From Herpetosiphon geysericola (GTDB lineage Bacteria > Chloroflexota > Chloroflexia > Chloroflexales > Herpetosiphonaceae), in contig NZ_LGKP01000010.1 of assembly GCF_001306135.1 (NCBI RefSeq), positions 1-64,000 on the forward strand: a stretch of 64,000 bases of DNA, read 5' to 3'. Positions 1-8,516 of this stretch are shown piece after piece. The position numbers were made by a program, and so were the translations under genes. Below the pieces are notes generated by a model. It ran no database searches, was not told where the DNA came from, and saw only the letters and a program-made list of their open reading frames with translations. How positions within the stretch are numbered: position 1 is the first letter of the stretch; the number at the start of each line of letters is the position of its first letter.

Positions 1-25
1 GAGCCAGGATCAAACTCGCCGACAA
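1..25 (-). rRNA. rrs: 16S ribosomal RNA, 5' end only
   Basis: The complement of bases 1-17 reads GAGTTTGATCCTGGCTC, the universally conserved block near the 5' end of bacterial 16S rRNA. The gene therefore runs leftward out of the window and only its first 20-odd bases are present. The exact mature 5' end (about 20-25) is estimated from the usual distance to this block. Three strong promoters lie upstream at 295-531. Confidence 0.93.
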
Positions 26-287
26 GTGACCGAAGTCACTGCGTGTGCTACTGATTTAGAGAGTGGTAGCACGGTCACTCTGTTGGTTGGTAGAATCCGA
101 CCAACGCATTGACGGTGACAAAAAAAAAGAAAATATTGATGCATGGAATGTGCTGCGGACGCAGCACCCATCAGTTGGAAAGGTGCAGTTTGGCGATAAA
201 AAATCCGCAGGTTTATTTTACGAACCAAACGGAAGTTTGTTGCCAGTTGTTTGATGTTTATCTCACATCGTTGCTATCAATTGATAG
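26..287 (-). other. rRNA operon leader with processing-type hairpins
   Basis: This stretch lies between the 16S gene and promoter P1 and would be transcribed as a leader of about 260 nt. It contains several short perfect inverted repeats: GTGAC/GTCAC at 26-39, GTGCTAC/GTAGCAC at 45-72 and GTGCTGCG/CGCAGCAC at 150-167. Such stems are typical of pre-16S leaders, where they are processed or take part in folding. No convincing protein gene is present; the small open frames overlap on both strands and lack ribosome binding sites. Confidence 0.6.
274..287. promoter_or_regulatory. 14-bp perfect palindrome at the P1 transcription start
   Basis: CTATCAATTGATAG is a perfect palindrome lying 8-21 bp downstream of the P1 -10 box, so it covers the expected start point and first transcribed bases. 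P2 and P3 lack it. It could be an operator for a DNA-binding protein or a short hairpin at the RNA 5' end; the sequence does not decide. Confidence 0.4.
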
Positions 288-294
288 CCCGTGA

Positions 295-323
295 AGTCTA
301 CCACATTCAATCGTTCTTGTCAA
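295..323 (-). promoter_or_regulatory. rRNA promoter P1 (nearest 16S)
   Basis: On the minus strand TTGACA (318-323) is followed after 17 bp by TAGACT (295-300), a near-consensus housekeeping promoter reading toward the 16S gene. It is the same -35/-10 pair as in P2 and P3. Confidence 0.75.
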
Positions 324-398
324 ACCCTTGCTTGTGGTCGATTTCATTCGGTTTATCGTGTCGTGACTTGTTATAAGTCATTCGTTGACAGCCCGTGA

Positions 399-427
399 AG
401 TCTACCACATTCAATCGTTCTTGTCAA
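399..427 (-). promoter_or_regulatory. rRNA promoter P2
   Basis: TTGACA (422-427, minus strand), 17-bp spacer, TAGACT (399-404). It is an exact copy of P1, 104 bp upstream, carried on a perfect tandem repeat. Confidence 0.75.
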
Positions 428-502
428 ACCCTTGCTTGTGGTCGATTTCATTCGGTTTATCGTGTCGTGACTTGTTATAAGTCATTCGTTGACAGCCCAT
501 GA

Positions 503-531
503 AGTCTACCGCAAAGTGGGTTGCTTGTCAA
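503..531 (-). promoter_or_regulatory. rRNA promoter P3
   Basis: TTGACA (526-531, minus strand), 17-bp spacer, TAGACT (503-508). The two hexamers, the spacer length and the 104-bp distance from P2 match P1/P2, but the spacer sequence and upstream DNA differ. The promoter core is therefore conserved although the repeat has diverged. Confidence 0.7.
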
Positions 532-536
532 ATTGG

Positions 537-564
537 TTGCAAAGGTAAGGTGATCGCCTATAAT
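537..564 (+). promoter_or_regulatory. possible promoter for the glycan locus
   Basis: TTGCAA (537-542), 16-bp spacer, TATAAT (559-564) precede the gene at 617. It starts back to back with rRNA promoter P3, so the region is a divergent promoter. The -10 is perfect, the -35 only fair. Confidence 0.45.
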
Positions 565-616
565 TGCTCAGGCAAAATCGAATACTACTTCTCTTTTAGT
601 AATAGAGTAACGACAT

Positions 617-2653
617 ATGCAATTGGCTGGTTTAAGGTTTTTTCAAAATCGATCATCATTATTTGAGTATCCATGGCGCACTTGGCTGGCTGCTATCAGC
701 GGGCTTGTGCTCTGGGCTTTGTTGATATTAACAATTAGCTATCAGTGGCAGGCTCGCACAACAATTACGCTTGGCGATTATTATGATCCACCGTTTCTGC
801 AGGGCAATTTCTCGCCTGGCGAAGTTAGTCAAGGCAATAATCGTTCGTTTCGCTGGACAACCGGCGATGCAACGATTGGCGTCCCATTAGCTGGCCGTGG
901 CAGTTGGACAACCAAAATCGATTTGTTGACTCAACATCCTGATTCAAGCCCAGTTAATGCAGTGCTTGATTTTGGCTCAAATGCAACTATTGCCTTACCA
1001 GATACCAATGAGACGCGAATTGTTCATGCCTTGATTCCAGCAAACGCAACGAGCAGCGGTAATGTGGCGCTTGGCTTGCGCTCAAATTTATATCAGGAAC
1101 AAACTGCAAGCGCTCGCACACTTGGGGTTGCAGTATTTAATGTTGAGCTTGCTTCAACGCAAAGTCGGCCATGGTTGCCACCATTATTAGCAGTGGTATT
1201 GCTGAGCCTTATTTTGCTTGGCATCGCCGCAAGCATTTTGCTGACGGGCATCAATTGGCCTTGGGCGGTTGGCTTAAGCGCAGCAATTGGGGTTGGCTTG
1301 GCTTTACCAGTGATGTTGGCACGTGTGCCACACACGTTTTGGCTGCCAAATTTGGCAGTTCTGGCAGGTTTGAGCGTTGGCTTAATTGCAGCCCTACGCA
1401 AAATCGTGCCTTGGTTGATGCGCAAAGGTGGCATCGAATTAGAGCCACATACATTAACGATCTTGCTTGGCTTGTTTTTATTTGGCTTTTGGATCAAGGC
1501 AGCTGGCCAAGTTTATCCTTATATGATAGCCATCGATATTCACTGGCATATGGAGCGGGTACGCTGGATTTTGGATGGACGCTTGGCTGAAATGTACAAG
1601 CCTGGTGCATTCAATGAGTCGGTAATGCCGGAAAAGGAATTTGGCAAAGAGCGGCCAATTATTCCGTATTCGCCGTTTTTTCATATTTTTGCCACCTCGT
1701 TTGCCTTGCTGCCCTTCCAGATGGAAACAACCGCCAAGATATTTAGCTCAATTATTGATTCGAGCTATATCTTTTTGATCTATTTCTTTGCGCGTTCGTT
1801 TGATTTTCCCCGGCGGGTTGGGTTGTTGGCAGCAGCATTCTATAACGTTGTGCCATTGACCTATTTACTGCACTCGTGGGGCAATGTGCCAACCACCTTT
1901 GGCATGTGGTGGACATTTATGAGCATTGCCTTCATCATTGGCGCTTGGGGCAAGCTTGATCAGCGCAAGGTTTGGTGGAGCTTCGCCGCACTTTTGACCG
2001 TCGCATTTTTGATGTACACGGTAATGGCGGTATTCTTGGGCTTGTTGCTGTGTATTTGGATGAGCTACATCGCCATTACCAAACGCAGCGAACGTCGTCA
2101 AGCGCGCTCGGTGATTACGGCCATGCTGGTCGGGGTGCTTGGCTCAACGATCGTTTATTATGGCTTGTATATTCCAGGTATCATCGAAAAGACGATTCCC
2201 TATTTCACCACAACCTTTACTGAAGGCCAAGAGGCGGTCGGCGCGATTCAATATCAGCCAACAGCCTACGATAACTTCCTCGCCTATCGCACCCGTTTAT
2301 GGAATCATGGCTTGATGATTCCATTCTTGTTGCTGCCATTTGCCTTGTGGGTCATTGCCCGCTTGCGCACGCGTCAGCCAGAAACGCGCTTGTGGATGGG
2401 TTCGATTTGGATGTGCGCGATGGTCACGGTTTCATTGCTATTTACGGTGATCGACCGCAACGTGCCGATGGTTGATAAACACATTATTTTCTTGATTCCT
2501 GTTTGGGCGATTTTGATGGCAATGTTGATGGATTTGGCGCTCAAACGTTGGCGTTGGAGCAGCATTATCTTTGGCTTGGCCTATCTTGGGTTGTTTGCTA
2601 TGTCGATTGAATTATGGACACGGCGGATTGCATCGGTGAAACAAATATGGTAG
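617..2653 (+). CDS. polytopic membrane protein, GT-C glycosyltransferase-like
   Basis: This 678-residue protein has one N-terminal membrane helix (about 25-45), an extracytoplasmic beta-rich stretch to about residue 185, then ten or more hydrophobic helices. A loop with the acidic/aromatic stretch IDIHWHMERVRW near residue 307 sits where GT-C enzymes (PMT/ArnT type, using polyprenyl-phosphate sugars) carry their catalytic Asp. That is position and character only, so the sugar and acceptor are unknown. It opens a run of co-directional glycan genes, and its stop overlaps the start of the next gene by 7 bp. The start ATG is the first in frame after a TATAAT box 53 bp upstream. Alternative: a membrane scaffold without transferase activity. 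Confidence 0.7.
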   Translation: MQLAGLRFFQNRSSLFEYPWRTWLAAISGLVLWALLILTISYQWQARTTITLGDYYDPPFLQGNFSPGEVSQGNNRSFRWTTGDATIGVPLAGRGSWTTKIDLLTQHPDSSPVNAVLDFGSNATIALPDTNETRIVHALIPANATSSGNVALGLRSNLYQEQTASARTLGVAVFNVELASTQSRPWLPPLLAVVLLSLILLGIAASILLTGINWPWAVGLSAAIGVGLALPVMLARVPHTFWLPNLAVLAGLSVGLIAALRKIVPWLMRKGGIELEPHTLTILLGLFLFGFWIKAAGQVYPYMIAIDIHWHMERVRWILDGRLAEMYKPGAFNESVMPEKEFGKERPIIPYSPFFHIFATSFALLPFQMETTAKIFSSIIDSSYIFLIYFFARSFDFPRRVGLLAAAFYNVVPLTYLLHSWGNVPTTFGMWWTFMSIAFIIGAWGKLDQRKVWWSFAALLTVAFLMYTVMAVFLGLLLCIWMSYIAITKRSERRQARSVITAMLVGVLGSTIVYYGLYIPGIIEKTIPYFTTTFTEGQEAVGAIQYQPTAYDNFLAYRTRLWNHGLMIPFLLLPFALWVIARLRTRQPETRLWMGSIWMCAMVTVSLLFTVIDRNVPMVDKHIIFLIPVWAILMAMLMDLALKRWRWSSIIFGLAYLGLFAMSIELWTRRIASVKQIW

Positions 2654-3486
2654 TTGATACGAATGAAACTCGTTTGATTGAGCAAATTGACCATTGGGTC
2701 AAGCCAATGAACTGGCGGCCAGATTATGCCTCGTGGCGCGAAAAACGCATCTGGCAAGAGCGCTACCAAGCTGAACGCTTAGCGTTGATCGAGCGGTTTG
2801 GCGGCGAGCTTGCTAACACCCGCATTTTGGAAATTAGCTGTGGCATGGGCGGCACGTTGGTAGCGTTGGCTCAAGCTGGTGCGCAACCAGTCGCAACTGA
2901 GTTCAACCGTGATTATTGCCAGATTAGCAAACTCCGCGCAGCGCGTTACGATCTCAATTTGCCAATTTTGAATGCAGTTGGCGAGGCCGTGCCGTTTGCT
3001 GATAATAGCTTTGATTTGGCAATTTGCTGGGATATTGTTGAGCATGTGCAAGATCCAGCAGCCATGTTGGCTGAGTTGCGGCGGGTGATTCGGCCTGGTG
3101 GTCGGGTTCTGCTCACCATCATCAATCGCTGGGCATGGCGCGACCCACACTATCATATTCGTGGCATCAATTGGCTGCCACGAACCTTGGCCGATCGTTT
3201 GGTAGCAAATCGACTCAAAACCAAACAAGCGATGGGCTTGCAAGATCGCCAGTGCCTAAGCGAAATGCACTATTACACGATGAACCAATTTCGCGATTTA
3301 GCTCAACACCATGGCTTCAAGGTTGCAGATATGGAAGCGCTGGATATTCAGCATGGCAGCAAACGCCGCGCCAAAGGTTTCAAAGGCAAGCTGCGCGATC
3401 TGGCGTATCGGCTTAAATTAGGCCTACCTGCCTATTATCTGTATCGTGATTGGGTCAAGGGAACCTACGAATTGGTGCTGTGGTAA
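2647..3486 (+). CDS. SAM-dependent class I methyltransferase
   Basis: A 279-residue cytoplasmic Rossmann methyltransferase. Motif I reads ILEISCGMGGT near residue 58. The acidic post-motif region and the stretch FDLAICWDIVEHV followed by RPGGRVLLTI are typical of the Methyltransf_11 family. The start at 2647 overlaps the preceding stop (ATGGTAG), which indicates translational coupling; a start 33 bp upstream would lie deeper in the previous gene. Among glycosyltransferases it probably methylates a sugar or lipid-linked glycan (O-methylation), but the substrate cannot be read from sequence. The C-terminal third is basic. Confidence 0.8.
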   Translation: MVVDTNETRLIEQIDHWVKPMNWRPDYASWREKRIWQERYQAERLALIERFGGELANTRILEISCGMGGTLVALAQAGAQPVATEFNRDYCQISKLRAARYDLNLPILNAVGEAVPFADNSFDLAICWDIVEHVQDPAAMLAELRRVIRPGGRVLLTIINRWAWRDPHYHIRGINWLPRTLADRLVANRLKTKQAMGLQDRQCLSEMHYYTMNQFRDLAQHHGFKVADMEALDIQHGSKRRAKGFKGKLRDLAYRLKLGLPAYYLYRDWVKGTYELVLW

Positions 3487-4598
3487 TGCATATTATTCAC
3501 TACAATCTTACTACCACCAGCAAAGTTGGCGGAGTTGAGAGTTTTGTCTGGGAATTGGCGCAGCAGCAAGTTCGGCTCGGTCATCGGGTGACGATTGTTG
3601 GTGGCAATGGCTCGATTAAACGGCCAATGCATGGCTTGCGGGTAATGACCTTTCCGTTTATTGCTCGCGAACGTTTGGCGTGGGGGCCGTTGCGGCGGGC
3701 CTATGCGTGGCGCAAATTGGCCGAACGCTTGTCGCTGTTGCCACGGGCTTGGCCAATTTTGAAAACTGCCGATTTGGTGCATATTCACAAGCCCTATGAT
3801 TTGGTCGTTGCCCCGTTGCTCAAGCGTCATGGCATTCCCACGGTTTATCATGGCCATGGCGAAGATTTTTTTCGCGGCGATGTGCAGCTGATGAACTCAG
3901 CAGCCGCGCTGCTTTCGTGCTCAAGTTACAATGCCCAAACCTTGCAGCAACATTATGGGCGAACAGCAACAGTGGTTTACAACGGCGTGGATCTTGAGCA
4001 TTTTCGGCCATTAGAGCCAGAGCTTCGTTTACGCCACGCAATTGCTGGCGACGCAAAATGGTTGCTAGTCCAACCTGGGCGGATGATGCCGTGGAAGGGT
4101 CAGCGCGATGCAATTACAGCCTTGAGTTTGCTCGATGAGCAGTATCATTTGGCCTTTTTGGGTGATGGCGAAACGCGCCAAGAACTGGCTGATTATGCGC
4201 AGTCATTGGGCATTGCTGATCGTATACACTTGCTTGGCACCATTGCCCACAGCGAATTGCCGCGCTATTTGGCTTGCGCCGATCTGGTGCTTGGCACAAG
4301 CTACACATCGGAGACATTTGGCATGGCCTTGGCCGAAGCCCAAGCCTGTGGTAAGGCGGTTGTGGCTTCGTCGTGGCGCGGCTATGATGATGTGGTGCAA
4401 GCTGGCAGCACTGGCGAGCGGTTTAAAGCCCAAGATCCTGCTGATTTGGCGCGGGTCATAGCCCAGCTTTGTGCCGATGATGGCTATCGTGAGCAACTAG
4501 CGCAGGCTGGCCGCCAACGAGTGCAACAGCTGTTTCCATGGTCGGCAATCGCCGAGCGGGTTGAAGCGGTGTATCAGAACATAGAGCATAGAACATAG
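3486..4598 (+). CDS. glycosyltransferase family 4
   Basis: A 370-residue GT-B retaining glycosyltransferase. The N-terminal half has the acceptor-side Rossmann fold (VGGVESFVWELAQQ, HIHKPYD, VYHGHGEDFF). The C-terminal half has the nucleotide-sugar side with PGRMMPWKG, a GDGE turn and the E-x7-E signature around SETFGMALAEA. The ATG at 3486 shares its A with the upstream TAA (TAATG), so the gene is translationally coupled to the methyltransferase. It likely adds one sugar to a lipid-linked surface glycan at the inner face of the membrane. The spacer after it is filled with dispersed repeats. Confidence 0.87.
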   Translation: MHIIHYNLTTTSKVGGVESFVWELAQQQVRLGHRVTIVGGNGSIKRPMHGLRVMTFPFIARERLAWGPLRRAYAWRKLAERLSLLPRAWPILKTADLVHIHKPYDLVVAPLLKRHGIPTVYHGHGEDFFRGDVQLMNSAAALLSCSSYNAQTLQQHYGRTATVVYNGVDLEHFRPLEPELRLRHAIAGDAKWLLVQPGRMMPWKGQRDAITALSLLDEQYHLAFLGDGETRQELADYAQSLGIADRIHLLGTIAHSELPRYLACADLVLGTSYTSETFGMALAEAQACGKAVVASSWRGYDDVVQAGSTGERFKAQDPADLARVIAQLCADDGYREQLAQAGRQRVQQLFPWSAIAERVEAVYQNIEHRT

Positions 4599-4991
4599 AA
4601 CATATAGCTACAGGCTTTTGGATATCGGAATGTTTTGTGGTAAGTGAAAAAGATTCTCGCTAGCCCAAAGCCTAGAGCCAATTTCCCTTCGCGTCCTTCG
4701 CGCTCTTCGCGGTTTCAATCCTTCATAACGAAGAGGCGCAGAGCGACCGAGGGGTCAGGGATCAGGGGTTAGGATCAAAGGCTAGATTTAACGCAGAGGG
4801 TTTATTGCTTTGGGCTTCGGGCGAGTAGGACATAATCCAAATAATCTGTGCCAATCTGTGGCTAAAGTAATACTCATTCGGGCAATTTATGGAACAGATA
4901 GCTTTCGCAGTTGTGGATTTTGGGTCTAGTTAGAGCCTAAACTCCGATCCCCAATCCCCGACAACCGATCCCTAACGAATACGGAATAACA
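4599..4991. repeat. intergenic mosaic of dispersed short repeats (block 1)
   Basis: No gene is visible in these 393 bases. They are a patchwork of short degenerate tandem phrases that recur elsewhere in the window: AGARCATAG (from about 4577), a 'TATAGGCTTTTGG' type, CTTCGCGNNCTTCGCG (4687-4716), AGAGGCGCAGAG (4732-4741), GGGGTCAGGGATCAGG (about 4752-4770), AATCTGTGCCAATCTGTGG (about 4842-4860) and GATCCCCAATCCCCGA (4953-4975). Confidence 0.8.
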
Positions 4992-6428
4992 ATGCAACGA
5001 TTTTTTGCAACGATCGATAAATATGCCAAAACGCTGCTCGCGACAATGATTGTGGGCTATGTAGCGGTTTTCGCGACCTTATCGTGCCTGAAACTGGCAT
5101 GGTTTCGCCAAGGCTTCGATATGGCGGGCAACGAGCAGACGATTTGGAATACCTTGCATGGCCGACCATTCCAAATTTCGGTGTTTGCCATGATGCGCTA
5201 CGATTTTGATGATGGCCCAGTTTTATTACAATTACCGTTAGCATTACTGTATGGCATTTATCAATCGCCATATACCTTATTAGTTTTACAATCGATTGCC
5301 TTAGGAATTGCTGCTTGGCCATTGTATTTGATTATTCGTGATCTTTTGCCAAAACCATGGCATGCCTTAGTTGTTGCAGCGATCTATTTATTACATCCCA
5401 CCACGCAGCATATCAATATGTATGAGTTTCAATTGCGCTCATTCATGATTCCATTCGCCTTGGCAGCATTGCTCTATTTGCGCCGCGAACGCTTAGGTTG
5501 GTATTGTTTATTCCTGTTTTTGATGATGTGTACCAAAACAGAGGCAGGTTTCACATTAATTGCCTTTGGTTTATATGCAGCGTGGCAACGCAAGCCTTGG
5601 AAATTCATTGCATTTCCGTTGGTGCTTGGGCCTGCGTGGGTTGCGGTTGCTTTGGGCGTAATCGTGCCAGCCTTCAGCGAGGGCGATTTTATTGCTGATA
5701 TTTATAGTTATGGCAGGCTTGGCAAAACTGTTGGCGATGTGATCACGACCATGCTGACCAACCCAGCCCTTGCCTTCAGCGTCATGACCGAGCCACCAAA
5801 ACTCAAATATTTGTGGCAATTGTTTGGGCTTGGCGGATTTTTGGCCTTGCTTAGCCCTACTTTATTGTTGGCCTTGCCAGTCTTGGCGCTCAACTTAATC
5901 TCGCCAAATGCTGTGCAATTTAGCCTCAATTATCAATATGGCTCGCTGGTGTATCCATTTTTGATTGTGGCATCAGTTGAGGGCTTGCTCAATCTCACCC
6001 GCTGGACGATTCGCAACCAACAATGGCGTGAGCGAGTCATCCATGGCGCAGTTTTGGGGCTTCTCGTAATTGGCATCATCGGCAATTTGACGCTTAACAA
6101 TGTGGTAAAAACAGCTTTGGGCAATCGCGAAAATCCTACGCGGGCGGCTGATGCGCGGGCAATTTTGGCCCAAGTTCCTGATGATGCAGCCGTAGCTGCC
6201 AGCACATTCCTTGCACCACACCTTGCCCAACGCCAAGAAATCTACTTCTTCCCAGGCAATAAATCGTATCCCGCTGAATATATCGAGCGCGCAGAGTATT
6301 TGGTCGTTGATCGGCGGCCACCAGGCAATAGCTCGGTTACGCGTGCTGCTCTCGATAAGTATTTGAATGATCCTGCGTGGGTTATTGTGGCCGAGGCTGG
6401 CGATTTTGCCTTGCTAAAACAGCAGTAA
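4992..6428 (+). CDS. DUF2079 family polytopic membrane protein
   Basis: A 478-residue protein of about ten membrane helices. The segment FDMAGNEQTIWNTLHGRPF near residue 38 is the diagnostic start of the DUF2079 family (usual form FDLGIFDQALW), and a downstream DDGP/H-rich loop fits the same family. DUF2079 proteins are distant GT-C relatives of unknown substrate. The C-terminal 100 residues form a soluble domain. The start at 4992 lacks a strong ribosome binding site; no better in-frame start is present. It sits inside the glycan locus but is isolated by repeat-rich spacers on both sides, so it may have its own promoter. Confidence 0.8.
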   Translation: MQRFFATIDKYAKTLLATMIVGYVAVFATLSCLKLAWFRQGFDMAGNEQTIWNTLHGRPFQISVFAMMRYDFDDGPVLLQLPLALLYGIYQSPYTLLVLQSIALGIAAWPLYLIIRDLLPKPWHALVVAAIYLLHPTTQHINMYEFQLRSFMIPFALAALLYLRRERLGWYCLFLFLMMCTKTEAGFTLIAFGLYAAWQRKPWKFIAFPLVLGPAWVAVALGVIVPAFSEGDFIADIYSYGRLGKTVGDVITTMLTNPALAFSVMTEPPKLKYLWQLFGLGGFLALLSPTLLLALPVLALNLISPNAVQFSLNYQYGSLVYPFLIVASVEGLLNLTRWTIRNQQWRERVIHGAVLGLLVIGIIGNLTLNNVVKTALGNRENPTRAADARAILAQVPDDAAVAASTFLAPHLAQRQEIYFFPGNKSYPAEYIERAEYLVVDRRPPGNSSVTRAALDKYLNDPAWVIVAEAGDFALLKQQ

Positions 6429-6438
6429 CCGAAACCAC

Positions 6439-6556
6439 GAAGAACACGAAGCGCACGAAGGAGATAACTATAGGTTTTTAGATTTTGTTTGAAATATGAA
6501 GAACACGAAGCGCACGAAGGAGATAACTATAGGTTTTTAGATTTTGTTTGAAATAT
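6439..6556. repeat. perfect 59-bp tandem duplication
   Basis: Two identical 59-bp units (6439-6497 and 6498-6556) lie between the DUF2079 gene and the next glycosyltransferase. Each combines an ACACGAAG-type phrase with a TATAGGTTTTTAG-type phrase of the dispersed families. The identity of the units suggests a recent slip or unequal-crossover event. More repeat phrases follow to about 6610. Confidence 0.85.
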
Positions 6557-6634
6557 AATGAAATGTTCCGATAGCCTATAGCCCATAGCCTTTGGTGCTC
6601 TGCGCCTCTGCATTAAAAGTTAAGGATTGGATAA

Positions 6635-7858
6635 ATGAAGATTTTGATCGTTGGCTTGGGTGGAGTAACCGCAACCTTTCGCAACTGGCCAGAGCGGATT
6701 GTGGCCTTGGGTTTGGCCCAACGTGGACATAATGTCCGCGCAATTGGCACCCATGATCCCAAACGGCCTGCTTTGGCTGCGCGCCACGAAATGATCGAGG
6801 GCGTGACAGTCCAGCGCGTGCGTTCGGGCTATGCGCCAAACCGCGAGTTGCAACAGGCCTTGGAGCAAGGCCCCAAGCCAGATCTGATTCATTTTATGCA
6901 TCCGCGCAATGTGCTAGCCGCCCAAACCAGTGATTGGGCCAAACGCCACAAGATTCCCACGGTTTATACCTGGTTGGGGCCGTATCACGATGCCTATTTG
7001 GTCGATGATCGCGAGCGGCCATTTGAAACGACGATCCACTATCAACGGCCAATTTGGATGAAGCAGCAATTTTGGCAACGCATCAAATCAGCCCGCTCAT
7101 GGCGAACCATGCGCGATCATCTGCGCAATTGGCGGTTGCACCGCCCGTTGTGGGATGCCGATCACCTGATTCCTTGCTCGCAATTTGAGGCCGATGAGCT
7201 GAAACGCATGGGCTTGCAACAAGATTCAAGCGTGATTCCGCTTTGGATCGATGATTCGGCGATTAGCACCACACCCGATAGCATGCCCGATTTGAATGTA
7301 AGCCGGCCTTGGATTTTATTTGTTGGCCAATTGACTCCGCGCAAAGGCTATGATTTGGCGCTGCGAGCGATGCCAGCAATGTTGCAGCAATACCCAAATG
7401 CCAATTTGCTGATGGTTTCTGGGATCAATCACGCTGAACGGGCTGAAGTTGAGCGCATAGCCCAAGATCTGAATATTCAGCAACAGATTCATTTTTTGGG
7501 TCGGGTTGATGACGCAACCTTGGTCAATCTCTTTCGGCATTGCGATGTATATCTCACGCCGACGCGCTACGAAGGCTTTGGCTTGACCTTGCTCGAAGCC
7601 ATGGCGGCTGGTGCGCCTTTGGTTGCTAGCGATATTCCAGTTGTTAATGAAATTGTTCGCCATGGCCAAAACGGCTTATTGGCAGGCTACAACAACCCTG
7701 AAGCCTTGGCAGCAGCGGCAAATTTGATTCTTGGTCAGCCGCGTTTGGCCGCCACGCTACGCGAAAATGGCCAGCAAACATGCGAGGTATGGTATAATCC
7801 GGCCCGATGGACGACCGCTTTAGAGCAGGTCTATACGCGAGTAATCAATGAGCACTAA
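6635..7858 (+). CDS. glycosyltransferase family 4
   Basis: A 407-residue GT-B glycosyltransferase. The N-terminal glycine loop ILIVGLGGVTATFRNWPERI binds on the acceptor side. The C-terminal donor domain shows VGQLTPRKGYD, FLGRV and the full E-x7-E signature region YEGFGLTLLEAMAAG. The ATG at 6635 follows AAGG at a usable distance. The gene overlaps the following methyltransferase by 11 bp, so the two are coupled. Probably cytoplasmic and peripheral, adding one sugar to a lipid-linked glycan. Confidence 0.87.
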   Translation: MKILIVGLGGVTATFRNWPERIVALGLAQRGHNVRAIGTHDPKRPALAARHEMIEGVTVQRVRSGYAPNRELQQALEQGPKPDLIHFMHPRNVLAAQTSDWAKRHKIPTVYTWLGPYHDAYLVDDRERPFETTIHYQRPIWMKQQFWQRIKSARSWRTMRDHLRNWRLHRPLWDADHLIPCSQFEADELKRMGLQQDSSVIPLWIDDSAISTTPDSMPDLNVSRPWILFVGQLTPRKGYDLALRAMPAMLQQYPNANLLMVSGINHAERAEVERIAQDLNIQQQIHFLGRVDDATLVNLFRHCDVYLTPTRYEGFGLTLLEAMAAGAPLVASDIPVVNEIVRHGQNGLLAGYNNPEALAAAANLILGQPRLAATLRENGQQTCEVWYNPARWTTALEQVYTRVINEH

Positions 7859-8516
7859 GATCGACGAAACTAGCTATTTTGCGCCGCAGGTCAGCAAATC
7901 CGACCGCAAAATTGCCGTGCAATATCGCCGCATGTTTGCCTTTGGCGGCTTGGTCAAGCGCTTACCAGCAGGGCCAGTGCTTGATGTTGGCTGTGGCGCT
8001 GGCCCAGGGTTGCGCTATATTCGCAGCCGTGGAGCCACCGCAATCGGCGCCGACCCCAGCATTTATGCCTTGCGCGAAGCGGCGAAACTGATTCAAGTCG
8101 ATCTGGTGCAGATGGATGCTGCGCCGCGATTTCCGTTTGCCGACCAAACCTTTGGCATGGTGCTCGCCAACGAAGTGATTGAGCATGTGCCGGATGGGGT
8201 AGAATTTTTGCTCGAATGCGCCCGAGTCCTCAAACCTGGCGGCATGGTCTTTTTGACGACGCCCAATCTTTGGGACATTCGGCGGGTTTTAGCACCCTTG
8301 GTTGGCAAAGTGTGGTCGGGCGATACCGACCCAACCCATATTAATTTGTATACCCCTTGGCGCTTGCGGCAAGATCTCAAGACCGCAGGCTTTCAGCAAC
8401 CACGGATCAAAACTGGCTTTAAACCAATTCGCTGGTTGCCACCACACCGCAACCCGCTTGCTATTCCCTACCCGCCATTGATCGGAAATGGGATGGTAGC
8501 CACTGGAGTACGTTAA
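7848..8516 (+). CDS. SAM-dependent class I methyltransferase
   Basis: A 222-residue Rossmann methyltransferase with motif I VLDVGCGAGPGLRYI near residue 44 and the later block ANEVIEHVPDG...VLKPGGMVFLTTPN. The ATG lies inside the 3' end of the glycosyltransferase gene, and its stop directly abuts the GTG of the flippase gene. Its position between a glycosyltransferase and a flippase suggests that it caps or decorates a glycan by methylation before export. The substrate is unknown. Confidence 0.82.
   Translation: MSTKIDETSYFAPQVSKSDRKIAVQYRRMFAFGGLVKRLPAGPVLDVGCGAGPGLRYIRSRGATAIGADPSIYALREAAKLIQVDLVQMDAAPRFPFADQTFGMVLANEVIEHVPDGVEFLLECARVLKPGGMVFLTTPNLWDIRRVLAPLVGKVWSGDTDPTHINLYTPWRLRQDLKTAGFQQPRIKTGFKPIRWLPPHRNPLAIPYPPLIGNGMVATGVR

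Larger units (their letters stand above)
286..509. repeat. 104-bp tandem repeat carrying the rRNA promoters
   Basis: Two identical 104-bp units (286-389 and 390-493) are followed by a third partial unit that stays similar only through its first bases (494-509). Each unit delivers one complete promoter, so the array triples initiation capacity for the rRNA operon. Confidence 0.85.

Noticed and set aside
63-294. Small overlapping open frames upstream of the 16S gene
   Set aside because: They lie in the rRNA leader on both strands, have poor starts and no ribosome binding sites.
286-509. Tandem repeat considered as a CRISPR array
   Set aside because: The units are 104 bp and directly joined with no variable spacers, and each contains a full promoter; there are no cas genes nearby.
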